DNA of 64,000 bases from Warburgia ugandensis (Eukaryota; Streptophyta; Magnoliopsida; Canellales; Canellaceae), in NCBI GenBank assembly GCA_035236585.1, contig CP141126.1, positions 6,399,001 through 6,463,000 of the forward strand. Direction: 5' to 3'. Below the pieces are notes generated by a model. The model saw only the letters and a list, made by a program, of their open reading frames with translations, had not been told where the DNA came from and ran no database searches. Shown piece after piece: positions 34,758 through 47,289 of the stretch (positions are counted from its first letter, which is position 1; each line of letters starts with the position of its first letter). Position numbers and translations under genes: made by a program.

Positions 34758-35464
34758 AGCTGAGCTAGTTAGTTAGTGAAGTAGAGGGAAGGAGGTGCTT
34801 CGAGCTAGCTTGAGTCGAGGATGGAGGATTTTGAAGGGTATTGAGTGGGCAATGATAAGGGCAGATGGCTTTGAATTGGCATCTTCCGACGGTACCTTGG
34901 CTGGATTTGCTGTATCTTTTCTCTTTTTGCGGTTTAATTTCAATACTCTAGCACCCAAATGAATGCTAAGCCCTTCCGATTGTCCGAAGAAAAGGAAATC
35001 GTATACGAGTGGTATGAACGTGTATATATTCTATAAAAAAGTAGGCAGAGAATTAAGCATCTGGGATCTGATATTTTGATAGAGTCCCAAATGGGGGCTC
35101 CTGTCCATGCAACAATTCGGCCCCACTTAGGATCGTAACACAAGGGCCCAACTTAGGATCATGACACAAGGATCGTCTTCCAGATCCACCAGACAATATT
35201 AGGCCTTTGATTTTGTGGAGACGTTGATGATGGAGATGACGTTCTATGGTGTTGGGACGAGCACTACACGACTATCCGAAGTACGCCCAGATGGTTGGGG
35301 AATGAGGACACAGTCGCAAAAGTTTGTAAGGCATAGTTTTGTACGAGGATACCAGTTATTAGGATCATTTTAAGGATATCATAATAGGGATTAGCATCAT
35401 CCAAGGAGAACATTTTATGTGTGTCGCGTATATGAGATCAGGCAAAGAATATGAGCGAATATGA
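34758..35464. other. Upstream flank of the KCS pseudogene, no gene recognised
   Basis: On the minus strand this is the region in which a KCS promoter would lie. No clear TATA box was found close to the start codon. The 61- to 81-codon frames here lack recognisable motifs. Confidence 0.4.
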
Positions 35465-35640
35465 GCAATTTTAGGATTCAGGCCTTTTGCCGAGTAGCTT
35501 AAGTCCCGTGTCTCCCAAGTCACAATCTCAAGGTTGTGAGTTCGAATCCAGACTCCATTCTGCGGTTCCCCTCCATTCTCCTGCAATTCTGCGCATTGAT
35601 CAACTTGCAAGTGAAAATAACCAGATAACAGGTCTTAGCA
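35465..35640 (+). mobile_element. tRNA-derived SINE-like segment
   Basis: A tRNA-like head runs from about 35480 to 35555: an A-box-like TAGCTTAAGT, and 48 bp later GAGTTCGAATCC, a good B box for RNA polymerase III. A non-tRNA body follows ('ccctccattctcctgc'). The stem pairing is too weak for a functional tRNA. It is not related to the Au family. Confidence 0.45.
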
Positions 35641-38600
35641 ATTGATAATAAAGATCATCGCATCTTTATCCTTTGAGCTTTGAAAGCCACAAATTTTAAG
35701 AATCCTCTACTTTGAGTCTATAATCGAAGTTTTGTGCATGGCTCAGCATACGGATTGTGCTTTGATCATCGAAAGAGTGGCCACCGTTAATAGCGGTTCA
35801 TGCCTGTGAATTCCTATGATAGATGCTCTTATTTTCTCTTGGAAAATAGTAGCAGGCGAAGATACAATTCGGACCTACCTTCCGAATGATCAAGGCCTTT
35901 TATCCGGTGTCGCTTGCTACGAGTCATAGATAAGTTTATCCACCATGAGCTGGTTAAGTGATTGTTAGCCTTTCATTCGTGATGGGCTGATTAACTGGTT
36001 GCCTTTTGATTTCTAACCGTCCGTTTAAAGGAAAAATGTCAGGCACTTAACCAGATGGGTCCGAATTTTGGGGCCTAAATCATCAATAGAATGACCTAGG
36101 TAATTGATGACTTAAAATTTTCATACATAATGGATCCGAATTTTTGTCTTCTGTTATTTTTAGGTTAAAATATAAAAATGCAATATATAAGAACTCCCTG
36201 CTCGTATAGGTTATGACAGAAAAAATGTATGAGAGGGTGTTGGAGTCTTAGAGAAGAGGAAGAGGGTGAGAGCTCCGATTTTGAGCTTGTCCAAAGGTTC
36301 TCAAACGCGTGTAAGATGGATGGTATTAATGGTGTGATTTAGTGTCAACATCATATATTGGAGTGTGAATGTTTTCTTCTTTTGAGTAGATCCATTTGGT
36401 AACATCACGATTGACACCAACCACATTGATCATTCATTACGGGCCATACAAGTGAATCTGCTGTTTCATAGTTTATTACTTATATGGGCGAGCAGAACAT
36501 GACGGAGCCGGGATAAGACTCACTTTGATCTACTTAGCCATTCTCTCCTTTCAACCTTACGTAGGCAATAATATATAGATCGATTCGAATTTCGGCGCAT
36601 TGCTCATCCTAGCAAGACCAACTAAATAAATTATTTGGATCATTCAAAAGGGTGGGCCCGCTCATATATTCTAAGTAAAAATAGTTGTACCAAATAATAA
36701 CAAAATTTCTGAATGCCTATAAAGGATAACAACTTTTTAGAGATTATTCATCGTTTTATTGTATATTCTTGTTTTTGACGTTTAGTATATGCAATAGCAA
36801 GGCAATAATTTGTGGTCAACAACCTAACCAAGTATGGCTTGTAACATTTTCTGCTTTTAATGTAAGTTACGTGGCTTCAAACGATCCAGCTTTTTAGCTG
36901 TGAAATTGAGAGCAGTGGTCTTTCTTCAGCAACAGTATGGGTTCATTCAAGATATTAAATAGTTTCATCATTTATGTCATGATCATTAGATTGCCCCTTC
37001 CATGGCTGTGTTTGACAAGACATGCTTTTGATCCACATGACCAAAAGCTAGCTTTGCCCTCTTATTCATTAGTTACGTATGTTAATAATTGAAAATTTGC
37101 TTTGAAAGGTTACGGCTTTTTTAAATCTCAATTTACTTTCTAGTGTCCATAGTGTTATATCTTTGATATTCATTGCAAAATTTATAAAAACATAGTGAAT
37201 TCACTAAAATACTCAAATTTCATTAGTACTTTTTCAAATTCTCAAATATTATTTATAAATCTAGTTATGAATTAAAACAAAATCTGAAATTCCACCTAAT
37301 AATGCTTTCATGTTGAGTAAATGCATTCTAGTGCAGAGGCACAAGAAGGGCCTCTACGTAGTATCTAGTAGGTCAAGGTTCGATCATGGTTTCGTGTGTT
37401 CAACCTTCGAAAAGCAATGCTACGAGTTTTTTCTAAATCTTTTTTGGAACGTTGCCGACTTTATGAATATTTAACTTACATATTTATTGCTGAATCCAAA
37501 CTTTGTAAATGTGCTCTAATTTCTCCCATTATTAGTAAGTTGGGATTCTTATATAATAATTTAATACTTTCCTTCTGATTTAGTTTGAAACTGAAACCAT
37601 TTAGGAAAAGACAAATGAAGAAGGCTGATATGTGGACATTACAGGAAAAGACGATCAAGAGGAAGTTCTTGTTACCACACTCACTGCGACCTATAACAGC
37701 CGACGGAAACGTTTGACTTCAAAGGAGGGAAATGTATATATCAAAGCAGAGGCGACCTGGAATGAATTATTCTAGACAATTGATCCATGACTCCCCAAAT
37801 GGGCTAACTTCTGCTGCCAAATGTTAAGCAGTTGATTAGACTTGAAGTTACTCATGCGGCCGGATGAGTTATCCGTTCTGCATGGGACTAGCATAATACA
37901 GATGCCTGTTGATTTCTACAAGTTCAAAAGTGTAGATTACGCATATGTTTCCTTCTATGGGTCCAGAAGTTCAGCGATGTAAATTGCACGTATGTTTCCT
38001 TCTGTGGAACGAAGAACTCGACCCTCGGAACTATATCTGTCTTTGGGCCTTTCAATATAGAAACGAGTAAACGGGACTCCCTCCATTACATGGACGTACC
38101 AGCCTTTGTTATCTTCATATTCTGGCCCATTCGAAGTATTCCACTAGATGAACAGCTCTTACCAGTCTACATGATCCTTTTTTGCGGTTTTCCCTTATCC
38201 CGTTACTAAAACAGCCCAATCAAGATTATGTTTCAGGGTGATCAGTAACTACCTCAAATGGGAGGTCAATTGCACGCTACATTAGCTTCATCTAGCAAAG
38301 CGAGCTTGGGAATGGATGAAGCTGCGAACGGCTTGCCTTCGGTGACCATATTTTATGGGTTCCACCTTTGAATGATTTGACCTATTCATCTTTTTGGGTA
38401 AAGCATAGATGTTATAGAGATCAAAAGGCATATGGTTTGGATAATTCTAGCTACTAAAAAAATTGTATAGTGTTTACAAAGTTTGTCAACTATCTGTTTC
38501 AGTGCACAACTTTTCAGTTTATATTTATATTCTAGAATCATTCAAATCATATAATTTTTTATTTTTTTTATGTACGAGACATCTAAATCTAGAAAAATGT
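35641..38600. other. AT-rich stretch with no recognisable gene
   Basis: No motif-bearing frame was found. A purine-rich run near 36225-36290 and a B-box-like 'caaggttcgatcatgg' near 37374 are the only marks, and the latter lacks a convincing partner A box. Confidence 0.45.
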
Positions 38601-39500
38601 GATGAACAAGTTAGATCATTCAAGAGTGAACCCTGTTAGCATGCTTGTGCCCCAAAATCTTCAAATAATGCCCCTTGATTAGACCGATGTTAAAGGCTCT
38701 TGGCACTTTCAAGCTTTTCATTCTTGCTTCTCATGGAAAAAAGAGACTTTCAAGCCGCAGTACACCATTACAGGCCAACGAAGAAACTCCTTAATGTAAA
38801 AGGATCCTTTAATTAAACGAGTCCTGGTGTCGTCCATGTTAAAATGCGTAGGTGTCACACAACCTCTTTCTCATTTTTAGTGATAAGTTTTTATAGATCT
38901 AAGCTATTCATCAAGTTTAGAATTCCTCTAAGCCTTTTATCATTGTTTAAAATGGCTCAGATAACAAGATTCTATGCCCATTGCATACTTTCAATTTGCA
39001 TTTCTTTTATAGAAAATCTTGAATATTTATCTTTCTTGCTCAAATTTTAAAAAACAAGTGGTCAAGATCATCCAAATTCATTGATTTTTTTATAGTTCAA
39101 CTAATTTTCGCACATGACAAACATCACAAACACCCTAGATCTTCTAAGAGACCATGTGAACTCCTTCCATGATTTTGAGGTTGGCTGGAATCTTACAAAA
39201 CTCTTTCTTGTTTTCTTTTTCCCCTCAAAAGGTTACACGTTCTTTATTCATCATTCTAGGATTAGCTTAGATAGGCTAGACAACAAATTTCATGCAGATT
39301 GAATGTTTTAGCCTGCGTTTCTTTAGGTAAAAATCAAGACCATCTATTTTAACCACTCTGTTCAAAGATCCTAAATAAGTAGTTTGTTAGATCCTCCAAA
39401 TACATTGAATTCTCATGGTTTTACCTACTTTTGGCTTTCTGAACATGTTGAACAGCTTGGATCTTAAAAAAGAAGTTTTACATAAACAGGAAAAAGATTA
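38601..39500 (+). repeat. Dispersed repeat family, weak copies
   Basis: Phrases such as 'agatctaagctattcatcaa', 'caagtggtcaagatcatccaa' and 'gcctgcgtttctttaggt' recur in the same order at 44630-44860 and 57350-57620, and in part at 43700-43760. Divergence is high. I could not identify ends or a class. Confidence 0.45.
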
Positions 39501-42430
39501 TCACAAGAATCACCATCATCATTCGCTCTTGGGCATGTCATTTCAAGAACCACCATTATCGCAAGCTCTTAAATGGGAGCACCTAAGCCAACTGATTAGA
39601 GTTGGACTATGGACACTCATAGCTACGGTCAGTTCTAAAGATCAATATTGGGGCCCGCACTAAGAATGTAAGTTTGATGTTGTTAATTATTCAGGCCACT
39701 TGCATGACTTTGCTCCTTTTGATAACATTCTTTAAATTTAGACCAACTGGATCATTTAATTTTTCTTGAAATGATTCCACAGAAATAGGCTGGATTCGAC
39801 GCTTGATACTCAAGTCAACTTATCAAATGACATCCATCTAGCATAGCGGGCCAAGAAAGTGGCTTTTAAGACTTGAACCTCTTCAGGTAATGAAATCCAA
39901 GATAGCATCCACTAGAGATGAAACAGTTCAAGACTTTCAAATCGATCCCTGCCGCAATAATGCAAGCACGCACCTCAATTAGGAAGCCAGAAAGAGAGAA
40001 AATATCAGGGTAGAACACCGAACATCTCGTCATGCATCATCACTCTAATCGAGAAAGACATCCACTGGACCTAGCTAAAATGGACTCCCTCTTATCCGTT
40101 AAAAGTCCCATCATGCTTTGGGAGTAAATGGTTCCACAAATGACAAAAATGTTTAGATGCATGCAAGTGCCGAACACGGAAACTCACAACTTGAAGCACA
40201 CCATGAAAAATTGGCCACATTATAGAGGTCTCATGGGAGAAGGGGCCCATAATTTCCTGTCAAAGGAGCCTGAGTTTATTGAAAGATCTGTTCGAAAGCA
40301 ATCTCATCCAGAAGGATGAGACAAGGGAGTATTGCAAGACAACCATAAAATGAAACAGCGGTTTGACATTGAAATGAGGAGATTTGCCCGATATGACCAG
40401 CCCTTCTTACTTGAATGATCATCAGATCTCACGATGGTGATTAATTAGAGCTTGTTGTGAGCACTGGGAATAACAATACTTCTTTTATGACAACTCCAAT
40501 GACCTTAATCAGTTGACAGATGAATGGGAGAAGAAAGTCCCTGAGCTCTCATTCTTTCTTAACCCTTAGTTTAATTATGTATCACTTCTATTCTTCTAGT
40601 ATTTTCTCTCTTTCTACTACTTCGTATCCTTGACCACCTCGGTCTTATGATGAATAAATCACCACCTTTCATCAAAGGAAAACTCTAACTACCATAATCT
40701 GCATCCTTTCTTGGTCCCGCTGTTGCAAAAGTGACCCCCTCTTCCGTGAGTCAACAGCAAATGGTTCGAGTAAGTGGAAGATCATCCTACCTGTCCCATT
40801 ATAGAGTTTCTAAGACAGTGTTTTCGTTTATGGATCACTGTAGAAAATTGACAGGCTTTGCAGCCTAGACGATGCGGTTCCAAACTGATCATCTTCTGGC
40901 TTACATTTTTAGTAAGGTATGCACGAGAAACGATGGTCGCCCAATGATACTAACCACTATTATTCGGTAGCAGAAAATTGATGCTTCATGAAATTCAACA
41001 GAACAGGTACAAATATCTCTTAACTGTGGAAGGTTAACAATTAATATCATCCAATGGAGGATACTTACGGAATCGCGGGTCTAAGACGTGGCTAAGAAGA
41101 TGAACAGTTTAGATCAGAAACCCATCCGAACCTCATACATACTGTTGGCACTTGTAAGCCCGTGGAGTAATCTAAGCGTGTAAACAACCAATCAAGAGGT
41201 CATGAGAACATTAAAGCAGAAATCGTGTGGTGTCAAAAAGTAAAGCGGTGCCCAGATTAATCTGATCGAGGCCATTTTCTACTGGTTCTCATCTTAATTA
41301 GGCCACCCCGATAATCTCCAACATGAACACTAATGTGAATTATCAAGATTCTGTCGACTTACTTTCCAACTATATGGTCCATTTTAAACCCCTGAACTAC
41401 AGTGATCATGTAATGGAGAAGGTAGAGACAAGGCTTATCTAAATCCAGACCGAGTTCAGTCAGAAAACAGTAGAACCATACACTTGTAGATGCTATAAAT
41501 CCTTACGAATTCATTGCCTTCAGTATCCAAGTGATAAAGAGCACTTCCAAAAGGTTTCAGTCTACTTGAGCCATTTCCTCCAAGAGTTGGTATTGTAATT
41601 GAACATCCATGCTTACAAAACTAAAATCCGTGCTTTCTTGTTCAATAATGGTGCTCCTGTTTTGTTAGTAATTCTTCTAGTTAACCATTATAGGACTATT
41701 AGAATTCCCTAAAAGGTGCCAACAGCCATGTTTCATTAAAATCGGGTAGAGTGTTCAATTACAACAATGGAACTACATATAGTGGACACTCCAAAATCAA
41801 CAATAAGTCTAGAGATGGGGATACAACAAAACTCACCCATCCGCGGATCCTAATTATAAACCTTTATATATATGCTACGGTAGCTATACGGTCTTCACAC
41901 TTGGCTAACAGTACAAATGAGATGAAATGATCACTTATTGGAACTGTTCATCAAAATAGCGCTGATATATCGGTTTTTTAAGAAGATATATCAGTCAAAA
42001 TATTAGATATATTGTGCAATATATACAATATTTATATCAGCTTTTTTATTTCAATTTATCATATTTCATTATCTCATATTCAAAAATTAAAATCTCTAAT
42101 TATCTCATAATTCTTTTTTCTTTGGTTATAAAATGGTATTGAGATTGATATGCACACACACCTAGAAATGTATGATAATTTGACTCTTGACAAAATGATG
42201 CAGCTTTTTCTTTTTAAAAATAATGGGAAATGACATTTTCGAGCTTTGCCCAATCTTTTTTCCTGAATGTGGATATTTGGACTGGTCTTTACCTTGATCG
42301 GTGATGGCTGCCTTTGCCACCCCATTTTGGGACTTGACTTATTTATCTCTACTTTTCTTATTTCAATCCCTTTTTATCTACCCATGTGCCATGCGGCTAG
42401 GATCCATCTTTGGATGATCCATTCAGTTCA
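39501..42430. other. AT-rich stretch with no recognisable gene
   Basis: Short frames without motifs only (for example 82 codons at 39415-39663 and 63 codons at 40128-40319). I see no RNA gene or transposon end. Confidence 0.45.
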
Positions 42431-42439
42431 TCATGTTTT

Positions 42440-44860
42440 ACCTGCCTTATATTGAGTGGATCCCAAAATTCATAATCATTGAATGATTTTTAGATGTGCT
42501 ATTTTGGATTTTCAAATTATGATCATTGAATTTTCAGTTGAAGTAGCCTGTGATTGAAGAATCTAATTGCATGAATTTTGTTGGTTATACCAAACAGTGC
42601 AGGTTCAACAATATTAATGAAAGGGGTCATCTAAATTGAAGCCCAAAAGCAGAGTAATATACAAATACATTGTCCAAAGAACAACTTAGCCAAGGGCATT
42701 ACTAACTAAAATTATATATGAATAGAGATTTATAAACAGTCGCAGGAAGGACCCGTCAACAAATCTACATCCGGGAAAAAAGCTTGGGCAATGCTTGAAT
42801 CAGTCATTTTTCCTAAAATTAAACTTGGCAGCTTTTCTCAATCTCAGTCGGTATACACCCTCTTAAGAGAGACAAGAACTCTAGGCCCTTCTTTCTTCAT
42901 GCATAATGATTTTTTTTTTATAGATATAAGCAGTTTATCATGTTCTTCATACCAAAAGTAGGCAACCCAATATAAACCAATGCATTAGGCTGATTCTAAC
43001 TATTTGTTTTGGGACCTTGAAAGAATTAAAAAAAATGACTGCCCACTATCTTTTATCAGGAAAACATATGGTAAAAGCATCCAATTAATATGAATTTTGA
43101 TCACTAGCCTATATAAGTCATCCAAATATGTTGGCTAGCTTAGATATTTATAAATAATAATAAAAAAGTGCTTCACCACCCTTGAAAATAATGGCATGGG
43201 CTTCTTTTTTCTGTCTTAAGAACATCTACACCTGCTCTAAACTTTTACATCATTTGTTCGTTATGGGCAAACTCAAAATCTTTGTAGACCAAACCAATCA
43301 TTAATTTCCAACTATCAGACCAGTGGAGTCCAATACCCAAATTAATTAATAAAAGAATAGATTGGTTGAATCCTGAAATTCATGATCAATGGATAACCTT
43401 AGATATGCCATTTTGAATTTTTAAATCATGACCCTTGAAATTTTCAACTGAAAAAGCCTATGGTTAATTAATAAAAATGAATGTCCACTATCTTTTATCA
43501 CGAACCATATGCTAAGAGCATCCAATGAATATGAATTTTGATCACTAGCCTATGTAAGTCATCCAAATATGTTGGCCAGCTTAGATATGTAAAAAGAAAA
43601 AAGAAAAAAAGAAGAAGAAGAAGCTTCACTACCCTTGAAAATAATGGCATGGGCTTCTTCGTCCTCTGTTAAGAACGTCTACGCCTACTGTAAACTTTTT
43701 ACACATCTAAGCTGTTCATTGTGTTTAGAATGCCTATTGAGATTAGATATAATTTGATCGTTATGGGCAAACTCAAAATCTTTATAGACCAAACCAATCA
43801 TTAATTTTCAACCATGTGGCGAGTGGAGTCCAATACACGAATCAGTTAATAAAAGAATAGAATGATTGAACCCCAAAATCCGTGATCATTGGATGACCTA
43901 AGATACGCCATTTTGGATTTTCAAATCATGACCATTGAATTTTTCAATTGACAAAGCCTATGATTAAAGAATTTCATGGCATGAATTTTGTGGGATATGC
44001 CAACTAGCACAAGTCTAACAAGATGAATGAAAGAGAGCAGAAAAATTGAAGCCCAAATGTAGAATGCCACATACAAATACACTATCCAAAGAACAAGTTA
44101 GAAGAGGACATTGCAAACCAAAATTATACATGAACAGTGGTATATAACCAGTCACAGTAAAGACCAGTCAACAAATCAGCATCCAAGAAAAAAGCTTGGG
44201 CAATGCCTGAATCTATCATTTTTCCTAAAATTAAACTTGGCAGCTTTTCTCAATCTCAGTAGGTATAGACCTCTTAAGAGAGAGAAGAACTTCAAGGCCT
44301 TCTTTCTTCATGCATAATAAAGTTTTTTGGAGATCTAAGCCATTCATCATGTTCTTAGGACCAAAAGTAGTCAACCCAATATAAATCAATGCATTTGGCT
44401 GATTCTAGCTACTCGTATTGGGACCTTGAAAAAATTAATAAAAATAAATGATAACAATGTCTTATCAAGAAAACAAGGGTAAAAGCATCCAATGAATATT
44501 AAATTTGATCACTAGCCTATCTAAGTCATTCCAAATATTTTGACTAGCTTAGATACTCAAAAATAATCTTCAACACCCTTTAAAATAAGGGCATGGACTT
44601 ATTCTCCTCTCTCGAGAAAATTTATACCTATCGGGACTCTTTATATATCTAAGCAGTTCATTATGTTTAGAATGGCTTATTAAATTTCTTAACTACTTGT
44701 TGCTTTTAGCATATATTTCTTTTGGTTAGAAATATAGCAACTCATTTCTTTCTAAATATTCAAAGACCATAAACAAGTGGCCAGGATTGCCAAATGAGAT
44801 GATTACTAGTGAGTTGCCTAATTTCTTTAAGTTGTGCATGATGAATGGCTTAGATCTTCT
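42440..44860 (+). repeat. 1.41-kb direct duplication with an extra partial unit
   Basis: The block from 42440 to about 43250 recurs at about 43855-44620. The phrase 'tcctaaaattaaacttggca' is at 42811 and 44223, an offset of 1412 bp. A third partial copy (about 43370-43720) carries 'gatcactagcctatgtaagt' and 'aataatggcatgggcttctt'. The units diverge clearly, so duplication is not recent. No gene is seen in them; the repeat belongs to the family at 38601-39500 and 57350-57700. Confidence 0.75.
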
Positions 44861-45442
44861 AGAAAAATGTCGTAGGGGCAGTATTTACTCCCTTAGGATG
44901 CTTAGGAGCTTCTACACCAAATCAAATTAGTTGTCAATCAAGTGGATATTGGTTTTGATTTGATGGTGCCATGGCCTATGCACAACCAAAGTAGTCCATT
45001 ATATATTTTTTATTAGTAATTTATTTTATCTTCATAACTTATTTGTGAATATATGTTTCAAATTAATAATTAGAAAAGAAAAGCAAAGAGTCAAGCGATT
45101 AATGTACTCCACAAGACATTAATAATTCATATAAAATATAGAACATGAAACTTTTTGTTAGAAATATATATACATACACATATATATATTTATATTTATA
45201 TTAAAAAACATATAAACCATACCTAAATGGAAATGAAATGCTAAAACATAAAATAGAGTATTGATATATGCCTCCATTGTTATACTCATGAGTTCCTCAA
45301 TAAATGTATAAATAGTATAACTTCATATGGACTCAAATATCGAATGAAGATATGAACCATTGAGAATGTTTTCCTTGCCTTTGGTGAGTCATGCTTCAAA
45401 ATTCTCATTCACCAGATGATCTTAGCCTCTATTTTCTGGAGC
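44861..45442. other. AT-rich stretch with no recognisable gene
   Basis: Contains an alternating TA-rich patch (45165-45205) and no frame or RNA motif that I recognise. Confidence 0.45.
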
Positions 45443-45590
45443 TAAAAAATGTGGCAGCTCTAGTGTAAGAAGCTCCTGCGTATGTGGGATTTAGGGAAGG
45501 GGTGGACCACAATGGTCAATAGTATGTAGCCTTCCCTTACATTTTTGCAAGAGGTTGTTTCTATGCCTTGAACCCGTGACCTCAAGGTAA
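45443..45590 (-). mobile_element. Au-type SINE, 5'-truncated in element sense
   Basis: Shows the same segments as the copy at 5436-5618: A-run, 'cctgcgtatgtgggatttag', 'aaggggtggaccaca', 'tttttgcaagaggttgttt' and the B-box complement 'gaacccgtgacctcaaggt'. It breaks off there; the head is replaced by unrelated AT-rich sequence. Confidence 0.8.
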
Positions 45591-45827
45591 AAATTTTGAG
45601 TTGAAAAATGGACGGTAAAAATTTTGACCATTCATTTTATAGTCAAAAGGAGCAATTGCTAGGATTACCTAATGGATTAGAATTTTAGAGCATATGACCT
45701 ATCTAAGGCAAGAGCAATATTGTGAATGGTTTAGATCTTTTGAAATCTAAGCCTACACAAAGTTATGGCTATCTGAATCATCTTACTGAGGAACCAATGA
45801 TGAAAAACAAGGGGCACATATCTCACT

Positions 45828-45997
45828 AAAAAAGAGCAGCCCGGTGCACTAATCTCTTGCGTATGTGGGGTCTAGGGAAGGGGTGGACTACAAGGGTCTA
45901 TAGTATGCAACCTTACCTTGCATTTTTACTATAGGTTGTTTCCATGCCTAGAACACATGACGATAACTTTATTGTTGCACCAAGGCTTCCCTTTTAA
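45828..45997 (-). mobile_element. Au-type SINE, full length, with target duplication
   Basis: It includes the terminal 'agcagcccggtgcactaatc' and the 'gcaccaaggcttccctttt' head complement. GGGCACATATCTCACTA (45811-45827) and GGGACACATATATCACTA (45998-46015) are an imperfect target duplication of about 17 bp. It lies 240 bp from the truncated copy, in the same orientation, so the two are independent insertions or an old duplication. Confidence 0.87.
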
Positions 45998-46249
45998 GGG
46001 ACACATATATCACTAAACCACAAAATATAGTTCTATTTTTGGAACATATGATTTCATAAAGGAAAATTTAAATAAATATGGTTGTTGCCACCAATATTGC
46101 CCCCAATGTGACTTTGTTATAAAGGTTTTGGCTCCCCTACACAGTACTCCCCACACAGTATCATTCGATTTGTTCCAAAGAAATGTGGGACAAAATGAGA
46201 AAAGAAACTTGACATGTCAAAGATGCCACTTAGTGGTAAAATGGTCATT

Positions 46250-47260
46250 TCACTTTTGTGTGGGGTCTACAAAAGTTAAGTGAGCTGGGGGACAACCAGC
46301 ACAAGGAATATCAATGATGAAGAATAAACATAATGGAGAATCTCTTTTGAATTTAATAAGAAAAGTGGAAAAATCATTTAAAATAAAATAATTAAAACTT
46401 AAATTAAAATAATTCAAAAATAATCCTATAAATACCTCCTCTAACATTCACACAAAATTTCTATGTTTCTACTCCTCTCACACACTCTCCCTCTCCCTTT
46501 CCCTCTCTCTTTCCTCCTCTCCTTCTTTTTCTTCCTTTTTCTTTTTTTCTTTTCTTTTTCTCTCTCCTCTCTTTCAAGCCAGAGCTGCGGTCCCCACATG
46601 TGCCTGGCCCAGGAACCAACCTGTCCCAAGCTGGCACATCCGGGGACGCGCCTTCCACCTAACAGCACTGCTCGATCCAACCAGCTTGGGTTTCTGCCCA
46701 GCCGGCAATGCCTCCACAAATCTCCCTTCTCCGGCATCGAAAACATGACTAAACTGAGAATCTGATTTCCCTCATTCCCTTCTCCATTTCCCCTCTTCCC
46801 ATTTCTTCTCTCGCTTCGGCATACGGCCCAATGGCAATGATTTACTGATGAGCACATACAATGGTCAGCACCCACAGAAAACCGACAAAAATCTCTCTTC
46901 TCCGGCTCTCCTCTCTACTCCAGACTGGATCTAGGTAGGTCTCCAGAATCTCCTCTTCTAAACCCCCATGTTTTTTCCAGCCAAAAATCAAAGGATTCGC
47001 CATTGAATCCGTTTCACTAGTGACTGGTTCATCAGTTAAACAGATCCAATGAACCCTAAATGGGAACCACTCAAGAACGATTCATATGAGAATTATAAGC
47101 CATTGGATGGAATTGTGGGATCCCAAAACACCCAAATCTAAGTTCACACTGAGATTTCAATTAGATCTAGCCATTGATCTGGGGAAGAGCTGATCTAAAG
47201 ATCTAGATCGGACCATCTCAACAATTCCCTGGAGATCTGACTCCGAGACGCACAAAGGTA
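46250..47260 (+). promoter_or_regulatory. Promoter and pyrimidine-rich leader, probably an LTR fragment
   Basis: TATAAATA (46427-46434) is followed by a CT-rich stretch (46465-46575), a GC-rich part and a donor-like TCTAG/GTAGGT at 46934-46940. The order TATA, leader, donor is the same as in LTRs B, C and A of this window. LTR termini were not found. The reading frames of up to 144 codons here (46441-46875) are low-complexity or show no domain. A host gene promoter with first exon is the main alternative. Confidence 0.4.
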
Positions 47261-47289
47261 GCGCACACAAAGACGCTCCATGTGGGTGC

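Noticed and set aside
35480..35555. Functional tRNA gene
   Set aside because: A and B boxes are present, but acceptor and anticodon stems do not pair convincingly and a SINE-like body follows.
46441..46875. 144-codon minus-strand frame
   Set aside because: The second half is Lys/Glu/Arg low complexity from the CT-rich leader, and no domain is visible in the rest.
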